This document shows positions 12,294 to 22,339 of a stretch of 64,000 nt of DNA, piece after piece; positions within the stretch are counted from its first letter, which is position 1, and the number at the start of each line of letters is the position of its first letter. Both the position numbers and the translations under genes were made by a program. Below the pieces are notes generated by a model. That model was not told the origin of the DNA. It searched no databases and worked only from the letters and a program-made list of their open reading frames with translations. Origin of the DNA: Polytrichum commune (Eukaryota > Streptophyta > Polytrichopsida > Polytrichales > Polytrichaceae); the NCBI GenBank assembly GCA_950295325.1, contig OX485808.1:15026527-15090526 (forward strand), written 5' to 3'.

Positions 12294-15200
12294 TCACTCA
12301 TCTGCGTTACTTTGCTCCATTGCAACCACCATTGCCAACCGATCGAAGACCTGCGACACATGCAGTTTCTACTCAGCAGGACATGGCTATTCATCCCAGA
12401 CAACTGTGAGGTTCAACTTTCTGTGGTTAAACGCACACTGTACAGTTAGACCAATAAATAAACATTGCATGATATACAATTGAAAAAAACTTATCATGAT
12501 ACTTAAACAAACAGTATGCCCTCAGTTGTACCTGGATCAAAGCTCCATTTTTACAAAACCCAAGACGTTCAGCTTAGGATTTGTGGCAACCATATCATAA
12601 GATATGGTAGAAATCTATCCCCTATAGGTTTATGTCTTATTCATCCCGATTTAATCTCACTAAATGAAATCATTATTTTTCATACTAATCTCAGGTCAAA
12701 TTATTCTATTAGAAGAAATCACATAAATATAAGACTTTCCCAATTCATCTTCAACTTACATGGCTGCCACAAATAGTTAGCCATGACCTTATACCCTATG
12801 CAGATATAGAAGATGAGTTATGAGTAGCCTCCTCGCGATGAACAAAGGTTTATGGAGTTCGATTCCCACTTGTGTGTTAGGGCATCAATATATCTCCTGA
12901 TGTGGAGAGAAGTGGATCTCTTGTGGATCCTTACACAAAGTTGATGTTCTTCATCTAATGCCCATGTCACCAAAAGCAGTCTTGGCACCACCTACATGTT
13001 TCATTTCAACATTTCTCATTACATTAAGATTATAATGAGTGAAGTAACTAAAAGTTTACCTCTGGTAGTCTAGAAAATGGCTTTGTGCTGTCAATTGCCT
13101 GATTCACTTCACCAACTTGATGACAATGATCTGGAGCCTGAACCCCCAGAACAAAATTATTAGCCAATCTGTACACTACCACAAGGGTTGTGTTGTGGTT
13201 GGATGACTAAAGGTGCAGTCAACATCAGGGCCTGTGATTGCTTGATTTGAAGATGGAGTTCTGATGCTCAATAAGGAACTTGAAAGAGAGAGAGATTGGT
13301 TACCTGCTGCTTAGAGATTTTCGTTGTTTGCTCTCTGCTTTTTCTCACAACTCTTGGGCTTTCTCCATTAGCAGTAGCAGGAGCTTTCATGGGGTCATAT
13401 GATAAATCGTACCTGGCCTTAATCATCCAACCAAAAGGGTCAAAATCTAGAGAGAACCTGTTCAAGGTGGTTATACCAAACATCTATAATGAGTTCCACG
13501 CCTTGCCTGGTTGCTCAAATCTTAATATCCATTTCGAACCTATACCTAACACCAATATCACTAAGTCATTGCAGACAGCTACTTCATGTTGTCATTGTTG
13601 CCACTCACCAGTCCCGGGGTAGACCAGCTGTTAAACGTGCTGAGTGATTAAAAGGTCCTTTCAGGTCCACTTCCCACTCCTCCATCAAATCTGTACAGTG
13701 AAGTTGGACGGTAAGAGCTCGACCTTATAGGTGCTATATTCATCAAATGGTCTCCTTTGGATCAAGTTTTCACAATGGACTTTGACCGCCAATAGTACAT
13801 AATAACAGTTCAAAGAGTCATCGTCCAGAGAGAAAATGGGCAGAAAGGCTTTCTTTCAGAATCACATAAATAGCATCCAAATTCAGCTCTAAAGAAGGGT
13901 CTAATCAGTCCTTTCAGTTCCCAACCTCCAGAATCCAGATTCAAATTACTCAATGAAGCCCAGCCCAACATTACTAAGTGCCAGACACTGCCCAGTAGCA
14001 TTGTCACCAACTGCAAAAAGGTAGACATTGGATTCAATTAACTGATATACCTTGAAAAGATAGTGCTGAATCTTTTCCAAGTCGTCTACAAACCTCCAAA
14101 AACCAAGCCACACCAACTGCAACATGGGCAATTTCTTCTTCAGCGATGCACTTTGCAATACTGGCACTGCGATTGTCCCCATTTCCAACCAGCCTGTCGA
14201 ATAGCCTAGGTCCTGCATCCAATCCTCGCGCTTCCTATACACCAGACATTTTTCTTTTAAAAACAAAAAAATATATCGTCAGGTTTGATAAGTAGTCCTT
14301 CAAAAAAAGATTCAATCATCATGATGTAAATCTCTAATTAGGTAGAAGCAACCAGAGTTACTGGAGACATGCATAGACCTTCAGAGGTAGAAGAACGAAG
14401 ACATCAGATAACTTACTTAAATTCAGTATCTCAAGTACAAACACAAGCAGGCGTTTGTGTGACACATAACACACCCCTCCAAACATATAGAGGCGGTTTG
14501 CACCAGTGTTGGACTGGTATCATCTTTTTGATACCATTCGGGTATCCACAATGAGTATTTTACATTTTAGAACTAGTAGGATATGGGTATTTGAGGATAT
14601 TTTTTTGTTTTCAATACCATTCAGGTCTATATATCATGCAAGAAGCTTCATACCTAGGTAAAATTGCCCCAGTATCAATGTGGTTTAAAATGGCACTGAC
14701 CCAAAAAATAACTCGGGTATACTAAGATTTTCTCACCTCGAGATACTCACCACATTTGACTGGTATTTACAATTTAACAAGTATTGCAATTTTGATACCC
14801 ACAGGTAGGTTCTTTGAAACCAGCATTGAATGTTGATTATTGATACCATGCATTCACCTATATACCAGACCAACATTGATGTGCACCCATGTGATTGTGG
14901 TTAGCATGCAAGAATGCAAATTTCTTGCCATATTATACGCAGCTCACACATGATTGCCATTTTACAAAAACAAAAGTTCTAAAGAGCCTTCTGAAGTGGA
15001 TGACACGACACAAGTTTCCTTTGATCATGAGGTCGTCCAACAAAACCAGCACACAACCAGAATAAGGATGAGATATACCTGCATCATGGGTATAATAGCC
15101 AGCCGAGCCATCACGCTTCTTGATGTTCTTTGGCAATCTCTCAGCAAAAGATTATGTGCCGGGATATCACCATAGCTGATCCAAACACATACCAAGATAA

Positions 15201-17374
15201 GTTCGTACACTTAAAATATTTTTCAAGCTTGCCAACTATACAATGCTGGAAGCAAATGCAAATGGACATTTTAAGTGCTTTTACAAGTCCAGCCTTCACA
15301 TAACAAATTTGCAGATTATACCTGAATCCGAGTTCAGCCAGACGTTGAAGGCACCAGAGGAAATGGCGACTCTCATCATCAGCCACGTGTGCAAAGTCTG
15401 CAAAGAATTGATGATCAAGCTCCTCGCTTGCACTAGAAAATCTCACCACAGTGTCCCACGCCAAATCAATAGCATTGAGTTCTATATGTGCTAAATTATG
15501 AAGAGCATGCGCGGCTGGAGTTAATAATGTCTTGTTCGGTGGAGGAATACTCCTTGGGTGCACCTGCATTCATTCAACAAGTGTAAAAATTTCAACTGTA
15601 GATTAGTGTCCTCGTCCTCAGATTTTTTGACATAGTGTCTTCAGCCAGCACAGCATTCAAAGAACTTTCAAAAGCATACACTTAGTTCATAAATACACAA
15701 GTCAAGTTCATCACATCACATCACATCACATCACATCTCAAAGCCACTGGACATTTGTATTATACAGTATTGTAGCAGTATCATTTGCTTCCTCAGTAAG
15801 CGAGAAGCTAATCAGCCCCACACTACAACATCCACAAAGGGTTTATCTGTATGAGACATGATTATTGACAAGCTTATTGTGTCAACAAATTAGAACGCCA
15901 ATTGTGTCAAAAGTGACCCTATCTAGAATTTCTTTATTCTTCGAATGCACTTTTCAAATTGGTTGAATACTTCAATGTAATTGAAGATTTGAGTTCACAT
16001 ACACATCCTGAGTGCCCATGGATGCAAATTACATACTTCGTGTTTTGATCATCAATGTCACACATTTATTTTCTCTGCAATATAAGGTAATATACTAAAC
16101 AAAGTTCCAAACCCATGAATGTAAGAAATGTGATTTCAAGACTTGGTGAGGCTTGCATGAATTTTGTATACATGTTGTACATTGAGCCCATGGATCCTTA
16201 AGAGTTAAAATTAGTCGAATCTTCAGACAGGATTCTGAGGAACAGGAAACAAACGACATTGTTCAGACTAACCAAGACTGGGAGAGATTGTGCTAAAACC
16301 AACACCCTAAAATCTTGCACATGTTGATTCTCAAAAAGTCCACCACCTTAACATCAGGTTCCCTCCCGTGTTGGTTCTGGGTCATCTACCAATAATGAAA
16401 CTATGAGGCCTTAAAACTTTTGTATACGGAATTCAAATAAGACATACTTTGGTGCGTTGAAACTCGTTTCAACTCCTAAAGAGATTGAACATCTACTGAA
16501 CCTTTATCAATGTAATGAAGGTACACAAACTCAGCGCTTAAAAATGGCACTTTTAGCACCATCCACCTTACATGTCCTCAATGAATTGGCAAAGGGAGGA
16601 TATATACTAATCAAATTAAGCAGATGCAGATAACAACAAATCTTTGAGCCCACATAGCTTTTGCATCTGGAGTTCAGACAAGACAAAATTTGGTGCGTTG
16701 GAATGCCGTTCAATTCCTAACGGTTTTATCACCATCTAACTTACATACATATCCACCATGAATCGGAAAAGGGAGGATACACTAATCAAATTAAGCAGAT
16801 GCATAGAACAATTATGCCAGAAAGGAAAATGCAGTAAATATCTTACCAGCTCTGGCTTCTCGGGCCTCGCTGGTGACTCGGGAGGTTGAGCTACCCCTAG
16901 AGGAATCTCGCCATGAGACCAAAGAAGGTAAGCGTGGTGAGTGAAGACAGCTTTTTCCACAGGGTCAGCTGTTCTAAGCACGAGTGCACCCCATTCGGCA
17001 AGAGACGATGCACCGCCTCGGGTCACCGAGTTCTCCAGTCTCTGTAACTTCTCCCAATGCGATGGAAACACATCATCGTCCATGCCGCTGCTTGATGCAT
17101 TCTTCTTCAAAGCAACCATCATGTCTTGCACATCCTGATGAGTAGAGTGGATTAAAGATTGAGGACCATGCTTCCCCCACACACGTAGGTCGTTCACCGG
17201 ATTGGTCCGCCAAGCTGGTAACCCCGTCCATTCCTGAGGTGTGGAGAAAGCCCTAGCTCCCACTCTCACACGCAATTGAATCCAAGGTTTCGCACCAGAA
17301 CCACGACGGCCTACAGAGAAGGAGAAGCCTCTTTGGAGAGGACAAAGCCGTGCTCGAGCCAATGTTGCGGACAT
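12294..17374 (-). CDS. DUF455 ferritin-like family protein
   Basis: Eight minus-strand exons: 16847-17374, 15322-15563, 15079-15175, 14051-14234, 13609-13690, 13304-13412, 13060-13137, 12294-12350; 1,377 nt, 458 residues. All junctions are GT-AG and in phase. The N-terminus (about 1-45) is rich in Arg and Ser and poor in acidic residues, like a mitochondrial or plastid transit peptide (inference). The conserved domain covers about 150-380. Likely metal ligands are E204 in NLAHIEL, E240 and H243 in DDESRHF, and E323 and H326 in EEEIAH: the E and ExxH pattern of ferritin-like di-iron folds. Signature blocks SYGDIPAHNLLLRDCQRTS, GLDAGPRL and LKGPFNHSARLTAGLPRDWYD are intact. The ending VFDRLAMVVAMEQSNADE matches the usual plant C-terminus and was used to choose the last exon. 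The family occurs in bacteria and plants; its reaction is not established. No disruption seen. Confidence 0.9.
12351..13059 (-). other. Intron 7 of the DUF455 gene
   Basis: 709 bases between the penultimate exon (ending RLPE) and the last exon (starting VFDRL). Donor GTAAAC, acceptor TGTCGCAG. No embedded element recognised. Confidence 0.75.
14494..14888. mobile_element. MITE in intron 3 of the DUF455 gene
   Basis: Terminal inverted repeats of about 26 bp: the left end reads GCACCAGTGTTGGACTGGTAT and the right end, on the other strand, GCACATCAATGTTGGTCTGGT (aligned with mismatches). Internally rich in GATACC and GGTATC words. It lies wholly within the 844-base intron 14235-15078 and leaves the splice sites untouched. 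Confidence 0.7.
15711..15736. repeat. CACAT pentamer microsatellite
   Basis: About five tandem CACAT units inside intron 1 of the DUF455 gene. Confidence 0.85.
16448..16810. repeat. Direct duplication in intron 1 of the DUF455 gene
   Basis: Two diverged direct copies about 177-240 bases apart. TTTGGTGCGTTG opens each (near 16448 and 16689), and each ends with AAAGGGAGGATA plus ACTAATCAAATTAAGCAGAT (near 16591 and 16768). The second copy runs up to the splice donor of exon 1. Confidence 0.75.
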
Positions 17375-17589
17375 AGCTAAGTTACCACCGCAGCAACCCT
17401 AGAAGCAGCTGTGAGTAATTTGTTGCTATGCCGTGGCAACCTTCATCGTCAATTCAACCAAGTCCGATTCAAGCAGCTAATTTGCCAATCTTATCCACCG
17501 CTCTTACGAATTCAGACCATTTCTTCCAGCATTTGGGAGTGAGGTGAAGATTAGCCCCCCAGGGCCGGGGACACCATATTCTGGTCTCG
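17375..17589 (-). promoter_or_regulatory. 5' flank of the DUF455 gene
   Basis: About 215 bases between the start codon and the long inverted repeat. No clear TATA box. Any promoter must either fit here or run into the inverted repeat; assignment is by position only. Confidence 0.35.
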
Positions 17590-18072
17590 CCACTTCTTTT
17601 TCCTGCCCGTGGGCAGGGCTCGGGCGCCCCACCTCGGCACTAGGCGCTCCTCGTTTGTGAGGAGTTGCCGCTGCCCGGCTGCCCGAGACTCTGCTGCCCC
17701 CCAGACTCTGTCTGCTGCCCGACTCTGTCGGCTGCCCTCGACTTTGCCCGGCCCAAAAGTCCCTATTCCAAATTCAAATTATCAGATTTCTAATTCTACA
17801 TTAATCTTTCCATGAGCTTAATTAACTAACAATTTGAAACAAGTTTAAACCCTTCAAAGTTTAGACTTTGAACTTGTTTCAAATTGTTAGTTAATTAAGC
17901 TCATGGAAAGATAATAGGGACTTTTGGGCCGGGCAAAGTCGAGGGCAGCCGACAGAGTCGGGCAGCAGACAGAGTCTCGGGGGCAGCAGAGTCTCGGGCA
18001 GCCGGGCAGCGGCAACTCCTCACAAACGAGGAGCGCCTAGTGCCGAGGGGCGCCCCATGAGCCCACGGGCAG
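17590..18072. repeat. Very long inverted repeat (hairpin), GC-rich arms
   Basis: The left arm (17590-17850) and right arm (17857-18072) are near-perfect inverted copies. From the outside inward they share GCCCGTGGGCA, GGGCGCCCC, CACTAGGCGCTCCTCGTTTG, GAGGAGTTGCCGCTGCCCGG, blocks of CGAGACTCTG and CTGCTGCC, GACTTTGCCCGGCCC and AAAAGTCCCTAT. Then comes an AT-rich inner stem, CATGAGCTTAATTAACTAAC, with a loop at about 17853. The left arm carries about 37 extra bases (17768-17804) missing from the right arm. No coding function: the proteins both arms could encode are compositional. A transcript would fold into a long double-stranded RNA. Confidence 0.85.
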
Positions 18073-18299
18073 ATGAAATCTGGGCCATAGGGGCGCCCTT
18101 GGTGAATGGAGGGTGGAGATGGAACCCGGGCAGCTGCAGGCAGGGAAGCCGGGCTGCAGTCTTGCCAGGCGGGGCTTATAATAGGCTTAGACCCTGTCGG
18201 AGGGGAGGCGGGCCCCACGTGTGAACCGACTCCACTCTCTTGGGGTGGGCACTATAGTAACTAGGGTAATCAAAGTGATCATGGGAGCTGAGTGGCTTA

Positions 18300-19467
18300 A
18301 CTACACCAAATACGATATTCAGTGTCATGTGGCATTTGATGTCATTGTGGTTACTTTTTGGATGACACTTCTTATGAATAATGCCCCCTTCCCACCTGAC
18401 TTTACTAAATGACTAGGATTTTTTTCAAAAACCAGGTAAAGTTCTCTCGGTTATCGTGGAGGCATCCGGCTATCCCAATGCACCTTGCTATGAAGATTTT
18501 CGAATAGGTTTTGGTCAAGTAGTTTTCACACATGTTCTTTGTTTTATCTACCAAGCAATGACATGTTGGATATTTTTTGTCCCATCCTCAAATGCCTTAC
18601 TACTCACCTATCTTACCATCGGTTTTTGTTAACCCTTAAAGGACATATGCTTTCCCGATACCACACCCAAAATGCCTTTTAAAATTCATTTTAAGCATGA
18701 TTAACCAATTAATTTACATAGGCTCTATTCTAAAGAAGTATAGATCTTGCTAAGGTGCTCGATTTGGCATTCTAAAAACCCCATTTGGTGCAATGGAGTA
18801 GAAGTTTTGAACAAGATTCTCCCAAAATAATACCAAGCCCGTGGGGCAACATTGTCCTTTAAGGGTTAACGGAGCTCCTCGTGCCCTCGTAGCTAAGACT
18901 AAAAAGCAACCAATCACAAGGATGGGAGACGACACTTTTAAAGCTCCTACATTCTTGCATCATGTCTAGGTACCGATGGGAGGGTCAGTGCTTGAGGTCA
19001 ATACTAAATTTAAACCACTAATTTTAGTTCCATTTTAGAATGACAAAGACCCTTGTAATGACAAGTCACAAAAATCATAACCTCAATGCTAATGAGGGTT
19101 TTATATTATTTTTGACTTCCTAGTTATTTACATGCTTTACTAGCGGTTTCATTTTGAAAATGAACTCTCAATCAATTGCTTATTTACTCAATGAAAGTGA
19201 ACATATGTATTGGATTTTGAACCTTGAAGGTGAAGTGCACTCAATATGGGATTTGTGGATTAGTGGCCTTCAATAATGCAAGGGCAATGGTTTTTTCAAA
19301 GTCGGGCGAGCGGGCAACAATTTTTGGTCGAGTCCATAAAATCTGGAATTTCTGGCCGAGCGGCTGCCCCTAGCCGAATCTACCTCCCCTATAAGTTCGT
19401 GGGGGCAACTTTAACGTCCCCCCAAGACAATTAGAATCGGTGACACTAAATATCATGTTTAGTGTAG
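18300..19467. mobile_element. Possible element bounded by CACTAAATAT-type terminal palindromes
   Basis: The left boundary near 18300 reads CTACACCAAATACGATATTCAGTG and the right boundary 19445-19467 reads CACTAAATATCATGTTTAGTG followed by TAG (each given here in short form of the family terminus). The family terminus recurs at 41447, 41949, 56428, 56636 and 56847. Another MITE (18628-18870) lies inside. Pairing these two ends as one element is inference; the interior has no coding capacity. Confidence 0.4.
18628..18870. mobile_element. MITE with GTTAACCCTTAAAGGACA termini
   Basis: Eighteen-base terminal inverted repeats, GTTAACCCTTAAAGGACA at the left and its complement ending at 18870. 243 bp, non-coding, AT-rich interior. 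Flanking target duplication not clear. Confidence 0.75.
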
Positions 19468-19470
19468 TAA

Positions 19471-19959
19471 GGGGTCTTCACACACAAGACTGACGACATG
19501 TGGCCATTGACTTCAAGCACTCTCATTGGTGGAAAAAGCGGAGCCGGTCCAAGTTTTCTTTAGACTGCGCTTGAGGGACTAATGGAGTATGTGAATGCAA
19601 GATGGATGTAAAGCTTACGTGGCATCAAATGGATCATGTTTCATGGTCGCTTGGACTATTTTCAAAAACCATCTCTCATAGGTAGGCCTAACACAAAACC
19701 GGGAGACCATGGCACTCTGAAACCTCATAACTGTTAATTCATTATATTTTATCATGTGTGAGGACTCTACATGAATAGAACTTTGTTGAAATAGCATTTG
19801 GTTGAGGGTGTGGTCACAAGTGACTTCACACTACACTTCAATGCCTGCAACCAAACTACATGATTTTGGAAGTGTCTTGGGATAGCCTTTGGACACATTT
19901 TTGGGGGTTCTTAGAATTTCATGGTCACAACTCTAGCTTGCTCGTGTGTGAAGTGGTCC
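19471..19959. mobile_element. Tourist-like MITE (GGGCCACTTCACAC family), diverged copy
   Basis: Flanked by TAA at 19468-19470 and 19960-19962. The ends (GGGGTCTTCACACAC and GTGTGTGAAGTGGTCC) are mutated versions of the family terminus. The interior is colinear with the copy at 54021-54523, including GGTGGAAAAAGCGGAGCCGG and GGAGTATGTGAATGCAAGAT. A three-base TAA/TTA target and terminal repeats point to PIF/Harbinger (Tourist). Confidence 0.8.
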
Positions 19960-20029
19960 TAATTTCCCAAGTAAGGTATCTAAAATAATTAAAACTAGCC
20001 TACTTCTCCTAGAACATAAAACATGTGAT

Positions 20030-20390
20030 TAGCATGAGACACATAGTGAATTTAGAATGAGGATATAGCAACTTTTCTCATAATTTTTGGAGCTCGTATG
20101 AATATCTTATTCATTGTCAAATGGAGGAGCTTTGTGCTAATTAAATGGTCATATTACTCCCCCCCCCCCCCCCCCAACCCCCTCATGTTGACTATTGAGC
20201 CTAGAATGGTTATTACAATTTGAACATGCAACACACTCTCTTAAACAAGTGTTGTTTCCATGTCCATTCTTGGAGCCACACCAACTCACACACCACTCAA
20301 ATATAGGCTTCCAAATAAACAAATACATTGGAATTATGCACGTCTATATTAAGTTAAGTTAAGCCACAAATCCTACCCATTGGCTTACAA
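20030..20390 (-). repeat. Dispersed repeat family member with C-tract
   Basis: Reverse-orientation member of the dispersed family, colinear with 1090-1345: GGAGCTCGTATGAATATC, GACTATTGAGCCTAGAATGG, ACACACCACTCAAATATAGG. A run of about 16 C sits at 20160-20176, where the other copy has six. Confidence 0.65.
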
Positions 20391-20586
20391 GGGAATTCAA
20401 TGATCACTTCATGACATAATTAGAATATTGACTCAAATATCTTTTACTTTTATGTTGCTCAAACCTAAAAGCAAAACATAAACGCTTATACATAAAAGTT
20501 GTATGAAATCAATCTTGAAGACATAAGAGCTTGAACTTCAAGTTGTTGTAGGATTTTTCAACTTCCAACATCTTTTCAAATTCTCA

Positions 20587-20979
20587 TTGCTTTGTGTTTT
20601 TTTTTCTTTTTTTCTTTTTTCCTTTTTCTTTTTTGCAATAGAGGGTTTGGAAGCTTACGATGTAGTTGAAGATATAGAGGTAGAAATAAAGAAGGTCATT
20701 GAGGATGATATCTTGGATGACAAGAATATTCATGTAGATTATGATGTCTTCATAGATGAAGACATAGTTGAAAGTAACATTCAAGAGCTTGGGGATCTCA
20801 ATAGTCCAAAAGATCCAAATGGTCCAAAAGGACCATGCAGACTTTGTTTCACGTACTTTTATATTTTCACCAAAATATTTTATTCCTACATGGTTTCATG
20901 TCTTCAACACGAAACTGAGGCCACTGGTGAGGGGGCATTGAGCGCAAAACCATCTTTTGCCAACCCAAGCTCTCATTAG
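20587..20979 (+). CDS. Unrecognised acidic open reading frame
   Basis: A 130-codon open frame, low confidence as a gene. It has no ATG at its 5' end (it would start at TTG in a poly-T tract). It encodes a Phe run, then an acidic block (EAYDVVEDIEVEIKKVIED, DDKNIHVDYDVFIDEDIVE), then a NSPKDPNGPKGP stretch. The acidic block has codon use and charge that look once-coding, so it may be a fragment of an exon or of a transposon protein. No domain recognised and no neighbours of related function. Confidence 0.2.
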   Translation: MLCVFFSFFLFSFFFFAIEGLEAYDVVEDIEVEIKKVIEDDILDDKNIHVDYDVFIDEDIVESNIQELGDLNSPKDPNGPKGPCRLCFTYFYIFTKIFYSYMVSCLQHETEATGEGALSAKPSFANPSSH

Positions 20980-21364
20980 TTGTATGTGAGGCCAAACCAC
21001 CCACCCTTAAGCGTCCTAGTCCGGGTGAGGGCGTGGGGATCACATTCATGTTCACAAAGCTCCCTCTTACCAACTTCATAAAACTCCATATAAATTCCCA
21101 TCAATTCTTGCACACCAATTTATTCCATAATAAGAGTACAAGCATTGAAAAATGCTCTTCTCTATTTATCCCCTTCTCCCTACACTAATTCACACTCCAA
21201 CCCTCAACTCATTACCAAAATCTCATCCCCCTAGGCCACCCTCTAATTTATGTGAAACTAAATCCCCCTAATGCCCTTGGCTCTTGGCCCTTCCCATATC
21301 CGGTCGAGCTCACGACCGGGCCCATATCCGGTTCGATAACCGGCTTGGAAATTTTGTAGAGCGC

Positions 21365-21712
21365 CCTCCTTCAGGCCTTCAGCCACAGTAGCTCAACTTG
21401 CTCGGAAATCAGTAGACAGCCTGCCCTTAGGCCACGGCCACATCATCTCAACTTGCTCGGAAATCAGTAGACAACCTGCCCTCAGGCCACGGCCACAGCA
21501 GCTCAACTTGCTCAGAATTCAGTAGACAGACTGCCCTCAGGTCTTCGGCCACAACAGCTCAGCTTGCTCATAAATTTTGTAGACAACCCTCCTTCAGGCC
21601 ACGGCCATAACAACTCAGCTTGCTCGGAAATCAATAGACAGATTGCCCTTAGGCCACGGCCACAGCAGCTCAGCTTGCTCGGAAATTCTGTAGACAACCC
21701 TCCTTCAGGCCA
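21365..21712. repeat. 55-bp minisatellite, about six copies
   Basis: Tandem units of 55 bp, each containing GCCCTCAGGCCACGGCCAC, CAGCTCAACTTGCTCGGAAAT and AGTAGACAG in that order (aligned with substitutions). Copies vary at 10-20% of positions. GC-rich within AT-rich flanks. Open across in some frames, but no start and no known protein. Confidence 0.9.
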
Positions 21713-21842
21713 CTAAGTCCCCTACCTAATTCCACTCATCCCACTAAATTCCCTACCTAATTCCCCTACCTAATCCCACTAATTCCACTAAGTTCCTTAC
21801 CTAATTCCCGCATTTTTCCGAGCTCTAAGAGCTCAACCTCCT

Positions 21843-21848
<6 letters not shown>

Positions 21849-21890
<42 letters not shown>
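21849..21890. repeat. GA dinucleotide microsatellite
   Basis: About 20 uninterrupted GA units, followed by an impure purine tract to about 21918. Confidence 0.95.
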
Positions 21891-21892
<2 letters not shown>

Positions 21893-21918
21893 AGGAAGAA
21901 GAAGAGGAGAAAGAGAGG

Positions 21919-22339
21919 GCACCCAAAACCACAACCCCTTAACTCTCTCCTACTTAGTAGGGCCTTATCCTATCCACTAAACCCTCACCCCCTAAACCAA
22001 CAAGAGAAGGCCTCAATTCAAACAATTAAACCCAAGGCCCTTCCCCTTCTTAACACACACATTCTTAACTTAATTCAACCCAACCACTAATGCCGCTAAG
22101 CTTCTAATTAACCACACAAAATAAGCCTAAGGCCTAAAACATAACTCCACACCGAGCTAGCCTCACTCTTTTTAATACTTTTTGTTGTTTCAATAACGAC
22201 TTCAAATGCAATTCTAAGTAAATTCTAAACATAAAACAAATATGAGCAACCATTTTGGGCTCATATTGTACATCACCGAGATACATTGAGAAAAGTAGAG
22301 GAAATTAGAGAGTAGTCTACGTGTAGGAGGTCATAATAA
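21919..22339. other. No recognised feature
   Basis: AT- and C-rich non-coding sequence with CCCTAC and CCTAATTCC words; no gene or element end seen. Confidence 0.5.

Noticed and set aside
12820-12880. Possible tRNA because of a GTTCGATTCCC motif
   Set aside because: No acceptor stem, D-arm or anticodon arm can be formed around it.
17609-18218. Open frames in both arms of the long inverted repeat encoding similar Cys/Arg-rich peptides
   Set aside because: Their similarity is a consequence of the inverted repeat; no start context, homology or splice structure supports a gene.
21365-21712. CRISPR-like array of 55-bp units
   Set aside because: There are no unique spacers between repeats; it is a plain minisatellite in a plant genome.
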